This document shows positions 51,151-59,981 of a stretch of 64,000 bases of DNA, one piece after another. Numbering within the stretch: position 1 is the first letter of the stretch; each line of letters begins with the position of its first letter. Position numbers and translations under genes: made by a program. This stretch comes from CAYNRA01 sp046296415 (GTDB lineage: Bacteria > Bacteroidota > Bacteroidia > Cytophagales > Spirosomataceae), in NCBI GenBank assembly GCA_046296415.1, contig JBKBLN010000001.1:1116001-1180000 (forward strand). Direction: 5' to 3'. The notes under the pieces were generated by a model. The model saw only the letters and a list, made by a program, of their open reading frames with translations. It was not told where the DNA came from and ran no database searches.

Positions 51151-52278
51151 ATGATTATCGGGGTTCCAAAGGAGATTAAAAACAATGAAAATCGGGTGGC
51201 TGTGACCCCTGCGGGTGTAGCTGAGTTTTTAAAACATGGGCATACCGTGTATGTACAATCTACTGCTGGAGAGGGGAGTGGATTTTCAGATGCAGCCTAT
51301 CTATCGGCCGGAGCAAAAGTCTTGGATACCATTGAAGAGGTGTATGGTATTGCCGAGATGATCATTAAAGTAAAAGAGCCGATTGCATCTGAGTATGCCT
51401 TGGTACGTCCAAATCAATTGCTCTTTACGTATTTTCACTTTGCATCTTCCGAGGAGTTGACTCAGGCCATGCTGGCTTCGGGTGCGGTATGTTTGGCTTA
51501 TGAAACCGTAGAAAGAGCCGATCGTTCGTTGCCATTGCTGGTACCGATGTCGGAAGTGGCGGGTCGGATGGCCATTCAGGAAGGTGCCAAGTACCTCGAA
51601 AAACCCCAAAAAGGCAAAGGGGTTCTGTTAGGTGGCGTGCCAGGGGTACCTTCAGGAAAAGTCCTTATTTTAGGTGGAGGAGTAGTAGGAACCCAAGCAG
51701 CCAAAATGGCAGCCGGGTTGGGTGCTCGTGTGGTAATCATGGATTTGAATTTGGCCCGACTTCGGTATTTGTCGGATATCATGCCAGCCAACGTGACCAC
51801 CATCATGTCCAATGATTACAATATTCGGGAGGCCATTCAGGAAGCTGACTTAATTGTGGGCGCGGTTTTGATTCCAGGTGCTAAAGCTCCCCATTTGATT
51901 ACCCGTGATATGCTCAAATTAATGAAACCCGGAACAGTGGTTGTCGATGTTGCTGTGGATCAAGGGGGATGTATCGAAACCTGTCAACCCACAACACATG
52001 AAAATCCAACGTACGTCATCGATGAAGTAGTACACTATTGTGTAGCCAATATGCCGGGAGCAGTTCCTTATACTTCTACGTTAGCTCTAACCAATGCGAC
52101 ACTTCCGTATGCAGTACAGTTGGCCAATATGGGTTGGAAAAATGCTTGTGCCGCCAATCCCGAATTACGAAAAGGGTTAAACATCTTGGAGGGAAAGGTA
52201 GTTTACCAAGGTGTGGCTGATGCCTTTAATCTTCCACTAACTCCGTTGGAAGATGTTCTTGATGTGACTAATCCCTAA
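51151..52278 (+). CDS. ald: Alanine dehydrogenase
   Basis: 375 residues from ATG 51151 (MIIGVPKEIKNNENRVAVTP); an in-frame ATG at 51103 is upstream of the conserved start. It interconverts L-alanine with pyruvate, NAD and ammonia. Seen: TYFHFASSEELTQAM with the catalytic histidine region, EVAGRMAIQEGAKYLEKPQK, the nucleotide fold VLILGGGVVGTQAAKMAAGL, and VVDVAVDQGGCIETCQPTTH. Lrp control by the divergent gene is likely. A terminator follows directly. Confidence 0.96.
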   Translation: MIIGVPKEIKNNENRVAVTPAGVAEFLKHGHTVYVQSTAGEGSGFSDAAYLSAGAKVLDTIEEVYGIAEMIIKVKEPIASEYALVRPNQLLFTYFHFASSEELTQAMLASGAVCLAYETVERADRSLPLLVPMSEVAGRMAIQEGAKYLEKPQKGKGVLLGGVPGVPSGKVLILGGGVVGTQAAKMAAGLGARVVIMDLNLARLRYLSDIMPANVTTIMSNDYNIREAIQEADLIVGAVLIPGAKAPHLITRDMLKLMKPGTVVVDVAVDQGGCIETCQPTTHENPTYVIDEVVHYCVANMPGAVPYTSTLALTNATLPYAVQLANMGWKNACAANPELRKGLNILEGKVVYQGVADAFNLPLTPLEDVLDVTNP

Positions 52279-52304
52279 ATTATACGTGCAATTCCAAGCA
52301 CCTT

Positions 52305-52334
52305 GCCTTCATTCCTCTGAGTGAAGGCTTTTTT
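52305..52334 (+). terminator. Terminator of ald
   Basis: GCCTTCATT (52305-52313) pairs with AGTGAAGGC (52320-52328), with one G-U pair and a six-base loop, followed by six T. It abuts the -7 box of the next gene. Confidence 0.8.
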
Positions 52335-52337
52335 ATG

Positions 52338-52345
52338 TACATTTG
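52338..52345 (+). promoter_or_regulatory. Candidate -7 box of the aldehyde dehydrogenase gene
   Basis: TACATTTG fits TAnnTTTG exactly, four bases after the ald terminator and 17 bases before ATG 52363. No TTG is found at 19-21 bases upstream, where the terminator stem lies. Confidence 0.4.
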
Positions 52346-52362
52346 AATTTCAATCGATAATT

Positions 52363-53898
52363 ATGGAGGCACTTCAATCAACACTTCATCGCTTGGGTAT
52401 CCAAGCCATTAATCCTGGTGTGAGTACAGGATTAGTCCATTGGGCCGGAGAAGGTCCAACTCTCTCAAGTTTCTCGCCGGTAGACGGTTGTTTAATTGGA
52501 GAAACTCAAGAGGCCTCGGTGGCTGATTATCATCGAGTGGTAAGTCAAGCTCGAGAAGCATTCGTCTCATGGCGGACGATTCCGGCACCGCGTCGAGGAG
52601 AAATTGTCCGTCAAATGGGAGAGGCGTTTCGGTTCCACAAAGAGGACCTCGGAAAATTAGTTTCGTATGAGATGGGAAAGTCTCTCCAAGAAGGTCTTGG
52701 GGAGGTGCAAGAAATCATCGATATCTGTGACTTTGCGGTCGGTTTATCTCGTCAACTGTATGGCTTAACCATGCACTCGGAGCGCCCCAATCACCGTATG
52801 TATGAGCAGTGGCACCCATTGGGCATTGTAGGGATTATCTCGGCTTTCAATTTTCCTGTAGCTGTATGGTCTTGGAATGCAATGATTGCCTGGGTTTGTG
52901 GAGATGTTTGTATTTGGAAACCATCCGAAAAAACACCCCTAACGGCCATTGCTTGCCAACATATAATCCAAGATGTTTTACAAAAAAATCAGATCCCTGA
53001 AGGTGTTTCCTGTTTGGTGGTAGGCGGTCGTGAAATCGGCGAACAGGTAGCCAATGACCCGCATATTGCCTTGGTATCGGCCACCGGCTCCACGCGTATG
53101 GGCAAAGCTGTAGCAGTGGCAGTGGCGCAACGGCTGGGTCGAAGTTTATTGGAGTTGGGAGGGAACAATGCCATCATTATCTCGGAGCATGCCGATCTCC
53201 GATTGGTTGTTCCAGCGGTAGTATTTGGCGCAGTGGGGACGGCCGGCCAAAGGTGTACTACCACCAGAAGATTGATCGTTCATCATTCTCGGTTACAGGA
53301 GGTTACCCAATTGCTGGTAAATGCTTATCAACAAGTTAAAATAGGGGATCCGTTGGACTCTTCCAATCACATGGGGCCGTTGATTGACCAACAGGCGGTT
53401 CAAGCTTACCAAGAAGCATTGCAAAATATCGTCACCGAAGGAGGCCAAGTATTGGTAGGTGGTCAGGTATTGTCGGGCCCAGGGTATGAGTCTGGTTGTT
53501 ATGTCACCCCCGCCTTGGTACATGTTTTCAATCAGACGGATACCGTCCGTCATGAGACATTTGCCCCAATTTTGTATGTCATGGCTTTTTCAACTTTGGA
53601 AGAGGCCATTTCATTGCAAAACGAAGTGCCTCAAGGATTGTCCTCGGCTATCTTCACATTGAATATTCGAGAGTCTGAACTATTCCTGTCGGCGGCTGGA
53701 TCAGATTGTGGGATTGCCAACGTGAATATCGGAACCTCCGGCGCCGAAATTGGCGGAGCGTTTGGTGGCGAGAAAGAGACAGGCGGAGGCCGTGAAAGTG
53801 GCTCTGACGCCTGGAAAGCCTACATGCGCCGGCAAACCAATACCTTGAATTATGGAACTGACTTGCCCCTAGCGCAGGGAATTCAGTTTTCATTTTAA
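52363..53898 (+). CDS. ALDH7-type aldehyde dehydrogenase (aminoadipate-semialdehyde/piperideine-6-carboxylate type)
   Basis: 511 residues from ATG 52363 (MEALQSTLHRLGIQAINPGV). An ATG at 52321 overlaps the terminator and is rejected. Seen: the ALDH7 phrase RMYEQWHPLGIVGIISAFNF, WKPSEKTPLTAIACQHI, the glutamate in LLELGGNNAIIIS, and the nucleophile cysteine in GAVGTAGQRCTTTRRLIVHH. These match antiquitin-like enzymes that oxidise aminoadipate semialdehyde in lysine breakdown. No lysine-catabolic partner is adjacent, so the substrate in this organism remains open. Confidence 0.9.
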   Translation: MEALQSTLHRLGIQAINPGVSTGLVHWAGEGPTLSSFSPVDGCLIGETQEASVADYHRVVSQAREAFVSWRTIPAPRRGEIVRQMGEAFRFHKEDLGKLVSYEMGKSLQEGLGEVQEIIDICDFAVGLSRQLYGLTMHSERPNHRMYEQWHPLGIVGIISAFNFPVAVWSWNAMIAWVCGDVCIWKPSEKTPLTAIACQHIIQDVLQKNQIPEGVSCLVVGGREIGEQVANDPHIALVSATGSTRMGKAVAVAVAQRLGRSLLELGGNNAIIISEHADLRLVVPAVVFGAVGTAGQRCTTTRRLIVHHSRLQEVTQLLVNAYQQVKIGDPLDSSNHMGPLIDQQAVQAYQEALQNIVTEGGQVLVGGQVLSGPGYESGCYVTPALVHVFNQTDTVRHETFAPILYVMAFSTLEEAISLQNEVPQGLSSAIFTLNIRESELFLSAAGSDCGIANVNIGTSGAEIGGAFGGEKETGGGRESGSDAWKAYMRRQTNTLNYGTDLPLAQGIQFSF

Positions 53899-53905
53899 TG
53901 CCTTT

Positions 53906-53940
53906 CGGGGAATGGATTCTTACCCATTCCCCGGTTTTTT
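53906..53940 (+). terminator. Terminator of the aldehyde dehydrogenase gene
   Basis: CGGGGAATGG (53906-53915) pairs perfectly with CCATTCCCCG (53924-53933) around an eight-base loop and is followed by six T. Confidence 0.92.
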
Positions 53941-53998
53941 CTATTTTTTCTTTTAATAGTGTTCAAATTTTCAGTTTTTTGTTGAAAATAACCTATGA

Positions 53999-55309
53999 AT
54001 GAAAAATCAGAAAATTTTTTGGTGGGCCCTTTCATCTGCTTTGGGGGGCTTTCTCTTTGGTTTTGACACAGCAGTGATCTCAGGAGTGGAACAAACATTG
54101 CAAAAACTCTGGGATTTGGATGTTTTTCAGCACGGTTTAACCGTTTCTATTGCTTTGATTGGCACGGTTTTAGGCGCTTTACTCGCTGGATACCCCACCG
54201 ATCAATGGGGTCGTCGTCCCACCTTGTTTTTAATTGCCATATTATATCTTCTCTCAGCCTTGGGTACAGGGCTCGTTAGCGATTGGTACTTATTTTTATT
54301 TTTTCGATTTGCCGGAGGCATTGGTGTTGGAATTTCTTCGGTGGTAGCTCCCTTGTATATTTCAGAAATCGCTCCTCCCAGCCATCGGGGTCGATTGGTT
54401 GCCTTGTTTCAATTTAATGTGGTTTTTGGTATTCTTATGGCCTATTTATCGAATTATATATTAGACGATGGCATGCCAAATGATTGGCGATGGATGCTGG
54501 CCATTTTAGCTGTTCCCTCGTTCTTCTTTTTTGTGTCGATTTTTTTTATTCCAGAGTCCCCTCGTTGGTTGATTTTGAAGAAGGGCAAAATTCAAGAAGC
54601 GCGAGCCATCCTTGAAGTAGTTGATGCCTCTGAAGCGGAGGCTGTGATTGCCCAAATTCAACAAAGTGCCCAAGCGACCGCACCGGTATCCGCTCTATTT
54701 AAAAGTCAATACCGAAGACCCGTCATTTTGGCTGTCTTATTTGCAGTTTTCAATCAAGTTTCGGGCATCAATGCCATAATCTATTTTGCACCGAGAATTT
54801 TTGAGATGGCCAACCTTGGGAAAGAATCTGCCTTACTTTCCTCGGCCGGAATAGGTCTTGTTAATTTAATTTCTACGCTTGTCGGTTTAAGTCTGATCGA
54901 CCGCTTTGGACGGCGGGCATTAATGAAAACGGGTTCTTGGGGATTGATCCTCACGTTAGGCCTTGTATCCTATGCTTTTTTTACGGACCAAACGGGCTTG
55001 CTAGTTCCGGTCCTACTTTTTGCTTACATCGCTTTCTTTGCATTTTCTCAAGGGGCCGTCGTATGGGTCTTTATTTCAGAAATTTTCCCAAATGAAGTTC
55101 GCGCTCATGGGCAGGCTCTTGGTAGCTTTACGCACTGGTTTATGGCGGCGTTGATCGCTTTTACATTCCCCTATTTCGCAGAAAATTTTGGCGGTGGGGC
55201 TACCTTTGCTTTTTTTGCCTTGATGATGGTCCTGCAATGGATTTTTGTTGTTCGGTGGATGCCTGAAACCAAAGGTACTTCGCTAGAGTCCATTACCCTG
55301 CATATGTAA
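53999..55309 (+). CDS. Sugar porter (MFS) transporter
   Basis: 436 residues with 12 membrane helices. Seen: GGFLFGFDTAVISGVEQTL, the DQWGRRPTLF loop motif between helices 2 and 3, PLYISEIAPPSHRGRLVALF, PESPRWLILKKGK, the FNQVSGINAIIYFAPRIF segment of hexose transporters, and DRFGRRALM and PETKG at the end. All are sugar-porter hallmarks, and it imports hexoses with protons. It ends four bases before a PfkB-type kinase gene, so uptake and phosphorylation are coupled in one unit. Confidence 0.95.
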   Translation: MKNQKIFWWALSSALGGFLFGFDTAVISGVEQTLQKLWDLDVFQHGLTVSIALIGTVLGALLAGYPTDQWGRRPTLFLIAILYLLSALGTGLVSDWYLFLFFRFAGGIGVGISSVVAPLYISEIAPPSHRGRLVALFQFNVVFGILMAYLSNYILDDGMPNDWRWMLAILAVPSFFFFVSIFFIPESPRWLILKKGKIQEARAILEVVDASEAEAVIAQIQQSAQATAPVSALFKSQYRRPVILAVLFAVFNQVSGINAIIYFAPRIFEMANLGKESALLSSAGIGLVNLISTLVGLSLIDRFGRRALMKTGSWGLILTLGLVSYAFFTDQTGLLVPVLLFAYIAFFAFSQGAVVWVFISEIFPNEVRAHGQALGSFTHWFMAALIAFTFPYFAENFGGGATFAFFALMMVLQWIFVVRWMPETKGTSLESITLHM

Positions 55310-55313
55310 TTTT

Positions 55314-56156
55314 ATGGAACACCAATTTATTTGTTTTGGAGAAATTTTATGGGATGTTTTGCCCACAGGTAAAGTTTTGGGTGGAGCTCCTCTCAATGTA
55401 GCGTATCATTTAAATCAGCTAGGTATTCCCGCCAAAATGGTGAGTCAGGTTGGGGACGATGCGGATGGTCAGGAAATTCAGCAAGCCCTCCACGAATTGA
55501 GTTTGTCAGACGACTACCTGTTTGTTCATCCAGGTTTGCCCACTAGCCAAGTGACTGTTCAAATTGATACCAAAGGTATTGCGCAGTACACCATTCATGA
55601 GCCCGTGGCCTGGGATGCCATCGATCCAACTCAGTTACCTGATATTCAACCCACTTGGCTGATCTACGGTAGCTTGGCCGCCCGACAAAAAGTAACCAGG
55701 GAGGCCTTATTGGCCCTGAAAGAACGAAGCCAGTTTACAGTTTTTGATATCAACATCCGTCCACCGTTTTTCTCCATGGTTTGGGGAGAAAGACTGATGA
55801 CGGATGTAACTCTCTGTAAATTGAATGAAGACGAATTGGCCTATTTGGCCTCTTTGTATCAAATTCAAGGTGAGCCCGTTGACCAAGTAACTGAGCTGGC
55901 CCAGCGTTTCCATTGGAAAATGGCCATAGTAACCTGTGGAGGGGAAGGGGCCTATGTCTGGACACCCACCGAATGGCTTTTTGGCCCTGCGATTGAAGTC
56001 AGTGTAGCCGATACCGTAGGGAGTGGTGATGCTTTCTTGGCCGGGTTCCTCAGCGAGTACATTAAAGGTAACTCGCTGGAAAGCGCCTTAGCAAAAGGGC
56101 TGTATGCTGGATCCTATATAGCACAAAAAAAAGGAGCTATTCACGCATTCGAATAG
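55314..56156 (+). CDS. PfkB-family carbohydrate kinase (fructokinase-like)
   Basis: 280 residues. Seen: the N-terminal FGEILWDVLPTGKVLGGAPL NVAYHLNQLG element with the substrate-binding GG, KMVSQVGDDADGQEI, FDINIRPPFFS, CKLNEDELAYL, and the catalytic anion-hole motif DTVGSGDAFLAGFLSEYI with the base Asp. It phosphorylates a hexose, most likely fructose. It is translated with the upstream sugar porter, and its stop codon lies within its terminator hairpin. Confidence 0.93.
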   Translation: MEHQFICFGEILWDVLPTGKVLGGAPLNVAYHLNQLGIPAKMVSQVGDDADGQEIQQALHELSLSDDYLFVHPGLPTSQVTVQIDTKGIAQYTIHEPVAWDAIDPTQLPDIQPTWLIYGSLAARQKVTREALLALKERSQFTVFDINIRPPFFSMVWGERLMTDVTLCKLNEDELAYLASLYQIQGEPVDQVTELAQRFHWKMAIVTCGGEGAYVWTPTEWLFGPAIEVSVADTVGSGDAFLAGFLSEYIKGNSLESALAKGLYAGSYIAQKKGAIHAFE

Positions 56157-56165
56157 CCCTTTTTG
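56127..56165 (+). terminator. Terminator overlapping the kinase stop codon
   Basis: An A run and GGAGCTATTC (to 56142) pair, with one bulged base, with GAATAGCCC (56151-56159), followed by T. The kinase TAG stop (56154-56156) is in the right arm. Confidence 0.75.
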
Positions 56166-56200
56166 GTTTGACATATAGTCTATGTTCTGTCTACTTACTG

Positions 56201-56262
56201 CCTAATTCCAACAAACAATGCGGTGATTGTTTATGTAACAAAGTTGCGGGTGTTGAATTAGG
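56201..56262. repeat. Nested inverted repeats between convergent genes
   Basis: Outer arms CCTAATTCCAACA (56201-56213) and TGTTGAATTAGG (56251-56262) pair over 12 bases with one bulged C. Inside, AAACAAT (56213-56219) and ATTGTTT (56226-56232) form a second hairpin. There is no flanking T run on either strand. The structure could be a small structured RNA, a protein-binding site, or the 3' end of the histidine kinase transcript. Confidence 0.55.
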
Positions 56263-56290
56263 TCGTTGTAAGAATCGGATTAAAGTTTGA

Positions 56291-57667
56291 TTAGAATTTG
56301 TATCGTGGGAAGGAGATCCGAATTCCGGTTCCTTCTCCCTCTTTCGAAACGATATCCATTTGGCCTTCATGCAACAAAATGATATTCCGTGCCAATGACA
56401 GGCCTACCCCAAAACCCTCAAAGAGCTTGGTGTTTTCTCCTCGAAAGAAGGGATCAAAAATGAACGGAAGGTCTTTTTCTGGGATCCCAATTCCATGGTC
56501 TTGGATAAGTACTACAACCATTTGGGCCTCGTCCTGAATGTCAATGGATACCTGGACCGGTTTATTGTAGGAATATTTTATGGCGTTGGTGATCAGATTA
56601 GACAACGCAAGCCGAAGTAATTCTTTATTCCCATTGATCTTTAATTTTTTTGGATCCTCCGGCGCTTTGGATACATCAATCTCAACCTGATTTTGTGGGC
56701 GAATGACATTCATGAGGCCCTTTAAATCCCAAAGTAATTCATCAACCCGAAGCATTCCGAGGGGTATTTTTTTGTCCGAATACCCAGTTTGAGCCAAGAA
56801 CAATAGTGTTTTGGTGATTTCATTGAGTCGATCGGCTTGGATCAAAATATTTTGAATGGCCTCTTGGTATTGGCTCGTAGATCGTTCTTTTCGGAGTGCC
56901 AAATCAGCCTCACCAATGATCGTGGTTAGGGGAGTCCCTAACTCGTGGGAGGCATTGCTGATGAAGTTTTTTTGTGTCTCAAAAGCCGTTTCTAATCTCG
57001 TCAACAAGTTGTTGAATGTCAAAATCAAATCTTGAATTTCTCTATTTTCGGTTTGTTCTGTTAACCGTAAATTCATGTTATGGGTACTGATTTGCCGAAC
57101 CTTTTCCGTGATTCTTTTGACTGGCTCAAAAATATACTGTGAAAAGTACTTAGCGATGTACCAAGTCAATACAATTCCAACAAGAATAGCAACGAGTAAG
57201 ATATTGCGTACATAGGCCAATTGTTTTCCAATGTAATCGTTTTCGGCGGAAACCACCACCATAAATCGTTTGGTCCCAAAGGACTTGATCAAACCAACAT
57301 AAAAAGTATTGGATTCCCTTAAGTTAGATTTGCCTTGTCTATATACTTGACGGATGAGGCGGTCAGGTAAGTCGGTGGACCGAATGACATCCAAGGAATT
57401 TTGTTGTTGGGTAATATCCAAAATTACCTCATTTTCCTCAGGAAGTTTTTCGAGGTATTGATTCCGAAGTTCAATCAAGTTTTCTGCTTTCATGGTGCCC
57501 CGTTCCAAATGATATTGGGCGGCAATTTGAGCGCGAGTTTCCAATCGCTTGTAAAAGTCGATCAAGGAATAATGGTTTAAGAAGAAATAGACGGATCCTC
57601 CCAATAAAATGATGATGAACAAACAAAAAGAGAAGAGGAGCAGCGCCATTTTATTGCGTGTATTCAT
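56291..57667 (-). CDS. Membrane sensor histidine kinase (HisKA/HATPase)
   Basis: 458 residues. Two membrane helices (about 8-30 and 155-180) flank a periplasmic sensor of about 125 residues, followed by a HAMP domain (KYFSQYIFEPVKRITEKVRQ). The H-box is KNFISNASHELGTPLTTIIG with the phospho-accepting His; most relatives have Arg where Gly stands (SHELRTPLT). N box NLITNAIKYSYN, G1 VVLIQDHGIGIPEKDLP and G2 EGFGVGLSLARNI are intact. It overlaps the upstream OmpR-type gene by four bases, so they are a pair. Confidence 0.94.
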   Translation of the reverse strand: MNTRNKMALLLFSFCLFIIILLGGSVYFFLNHYSLIDFYKRLETRAQIAAQYHLERGTMKAENLIELRNQYLEKLPEENEVILDITQQQNSLDVIRSTDLPDRLIRQVYRQGKSNLRESNTFYVGLIKSFGTKRFMVVVSAENDYIGKQLAYVRNILLVAILVGIVLTWYIAKYFSQYIFEPVKRITEKVRQISTHNMNLRLTEQTENREIQDLILTFNNLLTRLETAFETQKNFISNASHELGTPLTTIIGEADLALRKERSTSQYQEAIQNILIQADRLNEITKTLLFLAQTGYSDKKIPLGMLRVDELLWDLKGLMNVIRPQNQVEIDVSKAPEDPKKLKINGNKELLRLALSNLITNAIKYSYNKPVQVSIDIQDEAQMVVVLIQDHGIGIPEKDLPFIFDPFFRGENTKLFEGFGVGLSLARNIILLHEGQMDIVSKEGEGTGIRISFPRYKF

Positions 57668-58389
57668 GCTTCTTTCAGGACATAGCCCATTCCTACGACC
57701 GTATGAATGAGGCGTTTAGGGTAATCGGTATCCAGTTTTTTTCGCAAATAATTGATGTAAACATCCACGACATTGGTGCCCAAATTGAAATTGATGTCCC
57801 AGGCCCCTTCCAGTAGGTCAACTCGTGACAGCACTTTACCTTTGTTCTTGATCAGAACAAGGAGTAGGCGATACTCGGTGGCTGTTAAGGAAATGAGGTT
57901 TCCGCCTCTCGCCACGGTTTTGGCATCGTCATCCACGGTTAAGTCGGCCAGATAATACCGGTTTTCAGCTACTGGGAGGTCATTTACTTGTTCATGTCGA
58001 CGTATCAAGGCATTGATTCGGGCGTGCAACTCCATGAACTTAAATGGTTTAACGAGGTAGTCATCGGCACCCGAATTCAACCCAATCACAATATTTTCCG
58101 AAGTACTCAGAGCCGTCAAAAACAGAATGGGCGTTTTTAATCCATGGGCTCGAAGTTCGGTACAAACATCCAATCCATTTTTTTCGGGTATCATGATGTC
58201 CAAAATCAAGAGGTCATAGTCAAATTCTTGGGCCATCTGTTGTCCGGTCAATCCATTGAAGGCCACCGAGACATCAAATCCCTCTTCCTCTAATCCCCTT
58301 TTGATAAAGGTAACCACACTCATTTCATCTTCGACCAGCAGAACTCGCTTTACTCGATTCATAGGATTTACAATCATTTCCTGGTTCAT
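57664..58389 (-). CDS. OmpR-family response regulator
   Basis: Up to 241 residues; a start at ATG 58362 (MNRVKRVLLVEDE) would give 232 and is also plausible. The receiver has the acidic pair in LLVEDE, the phospho-acceptor Asp in LLILDIMIPEKNG, the Thr in FLTAL and the Lys in DYLVKPFKF. The winged-helix output domain (SLTATEYRLLLVLIKNKGKV; VDVYINYLRKKLD) follows. It overlaps the histidine kinase gene by four bases. The signal and targets are unknown. Confidence 0.95.
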   Translation of the reverse strand: MNQEMIVNPMNRVKRVLLVEDEMSVVTFIKRGLEEEGFDVSVAFNGLTGQQMAQEFDYDLLILDIMIPEKNGLDVCTELRAHGLKTPILFLTALSTSENIVIGLNSGADDYLVKPFKFMELHARINALIRRHEQVNDLPVAENRYYLADLTVDDDAKTVARGGNLISLTATEYRLLLVLIKNKGKVLSRVDLLEGAWDINFNLGTNVVDVYINYLRKKLDTDYPKRLIHTVVGMGYVLKEA

Positions 58390-58441
58390 ATCCGGCGAAC
58401 TCAGTATATTGAATCAAATTTAAACACAATTCATCAGCAAA

Positions 58442-59443
58442 ATGCATACTTTTAAAGCTTTTGTAGTACGAGAAAAGGAAGGAGGAGGAATGACCCGGTC
58501 GATTGAGTCAAAATCCATGCATGACTTGCCCAATGGTGAAGTCACGATTCAGGTTGCTTTCTCTTCGCTTAATTACAAAGATGCATTATCAGCATCCGGA
58601 AATCGAGGAGTGACACGACAGTATCCACATACTCCTGGTATCGATGCCTCAGGTGTGGTGGTAGAAAGTGCAGTGCCACAGTTTAAAATTGGTGATCAGG
58701 TGTTAGTCACGAGTTATGATTTAGGGATGAATACTCCCGGGGGATTTTCGGAGTACATTCGGGTACCTGCAGCATGGGTAATTCCGATTCCGCCAGGATT
58801 GACCCTGCGGTCTGCTATGCACTATGGGACGGCAGGATTAACCGCAGCGATGTGCTTTGACCGTTTAATGCAAGTGGGTGTTCTGCCCAATTCGGGCCCG
58901 GTGGTGGTGACCGGCGCCACAGGTGGGGTCGGGACGATGGCCGTTGCCTTAGGGAAAAAATTGGGGTATACGATTCATGCCATCACGGGGAAACCAACGT
59001 CGGTCGACTTTTTGCGCGAACTTGGTGCCACCGAGGTCTGGAGTCGGTCTGACTGGGAAACATCCTCGCCTAAACCGTTGTTGAAACCTTTACTAGCAGG
59101 TGTAATCGACACAGTTGGAGGTACGATTTTATCTAACTTAGTCAAGTCGATTCAACCCAATGGGGCTGCTGCCCTTTGTGGATTGGTAGCTTCTCCTCAA
59201 TTAGACCTGACCGTTTTCCCCTTCATTTTACGGGGTATTGCTTTGCTGGGTGTCGACTCCGCAGAAGCTGACCATAATTGGAGACAATCTATTTGGGAGA
59301 AACTAGGAGGAAATTGGGCTATCTCATCCGTAGAATCCTTTTGCCGACATGTCCTTTTGGATGACCTTTCACCAGAAATTGACCTCATTCTAAAAGGCGA
59401 ACAAACCGGACGCATAGTGGTGGCAGTGAATCCTGATTTGTAA
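58442..59443 (+). CDS. YhdH/YhfP-type NADPH-dependent quinone/acryloyl-CoA reductase
   Basis: 333 residues of the medium-chain dehydrogenase/reductase family, zinc-free branch. Seen: SSLNYKDALSASGNRGVTRQ, YPHTPGIDASGVVVES, the nucleotide motif GPVVVTGATGGVGTMAVALG, and GVIDTVGGTILSNLVKSIQP. These match the YhdH/AcuI group, which reduces acryloyl-CoA or quinones. It is divergent from the OmpR-type regulator and precedes the metal locus by 55 bases, but I see no evidence that it belongs to that locus. Confidence 0.88.
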   Translation: MHTFKAFVVREKEGGGMTRSIESKSMHDLPNGEVTIQVAFSSLNYKDALSASGNRGVTRQYPHTPGIDASGVVVESAVPQFKIGDQVLVTSYDLGMNTPGGFSEYIRVPAAWVIPIPPGLTLRSAMHYGTAGLTAAMCFDRLMQVGVLPNSGPVVVTGATGGVGTMAVALGKKLGYTIHAITGKPTSVDFLRELGATEVWSRSDWETSSPKPLLKPLLAGVIDTVGGTILSNLVKSIQPNGAAALCGLVASPQLDLTVFPFILRGIALLGVDSAEADHNWRQSIWEKLGGNWAISSVESFCRHVLLDDLSPEIDLILKGEQTGRIVVAVNPDL

Positions 59444-59486
59444 AACTTTAGCCAAATCTTGTAACAACCACAGGACGGAAATTCCA

Positions 59487-59494
59487 TACTTTTG
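59487..59494 (+). promoter_or_regulatory. -7 box immediately before the metal-locus start codon
   Basis: TACTTTTG fits TAnnTTTG exactly and ends four bases before ATG 59499. A TTG at 59459-59461 is 25 bases upstream, longer than the usual 19-21. If it is used, the transcript would start at or within a base or two of the ATG (leaderless). Confidence 0.5.
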
Positions 59495-59498
59495 TGAC

Positions 59499-59927
59499 AT
59501 GAAACAGCTCATTCAAAAGTTTTTCACAAGTTGCCTAGCTGTTCTGGTTCTCCTGACCAGCACTGGCTTCTCTGTGTATGAGCATGTATGTCATTTTACT
59601 GGCAAAGTCCAACTTTCAGCCGACGTACCAAAGGCTTGTTGTCCTGCCGATACCCCACCTACAACCAACCACCTTCCCGCTGTCAAAAAAGCTGCATGCT
59701 GTGATACACATGTGAAAGTTTTTCAATTGGAGGTTGTTTCAGGAATTTCCTTGGAAAAAATGGAGCTTATTCCTGTTTACTACGGGCTGGCTCCCTTTTG
59801 GGTACCTTCATTTCATGGGGAAAATTCTGCTATTCTTGATTTCGTTGAAGGATCATTTTGGCTGGATTTCATCCCCCAGCGCACCGCCTTACCCTTATTT
59901 CTCCAACTTTTGAATTTGAGACTTTAA
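59499..59927 (+). CDS. HYC_CC_PP-type small cysteine-rich exported protein
   Basis: 142 residues with an N-terminal signal or anchor segment (SCLAVLVLLTSTGFS). Then come YEHVCHFTG (His29, Cys31, His32), CC at 47-48 followed by PADTPP, and CC at 67-68. The His/Cys/CC/PP pattern is the one for which this Bacteroidota group is named. The cysteines and histidines suggest binding of a soft metal such as copper. Function is not established. It is the first gene of the metal locus, 54 bases before the TonB receptor. Confidence 0.72.
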   Translation: MKQLIQKFFTSCLAVLVLLTSTGFSVYEHVCHFTGKVQLSADVPKACCPADTPPTTNHLPAVKKAACCDTHVKVFQLEVVSGISLEKMELIPVYYGLAPFWVPSFHGENSAILDFVEGSFWLDFIPQRTALPLFLQLLNLRL

Positions 59928-59981
59928 GAAGAACCTTTTTCTAACTTTTGAAAATAGATTCTTCACCTATAAAGTGTCAAA

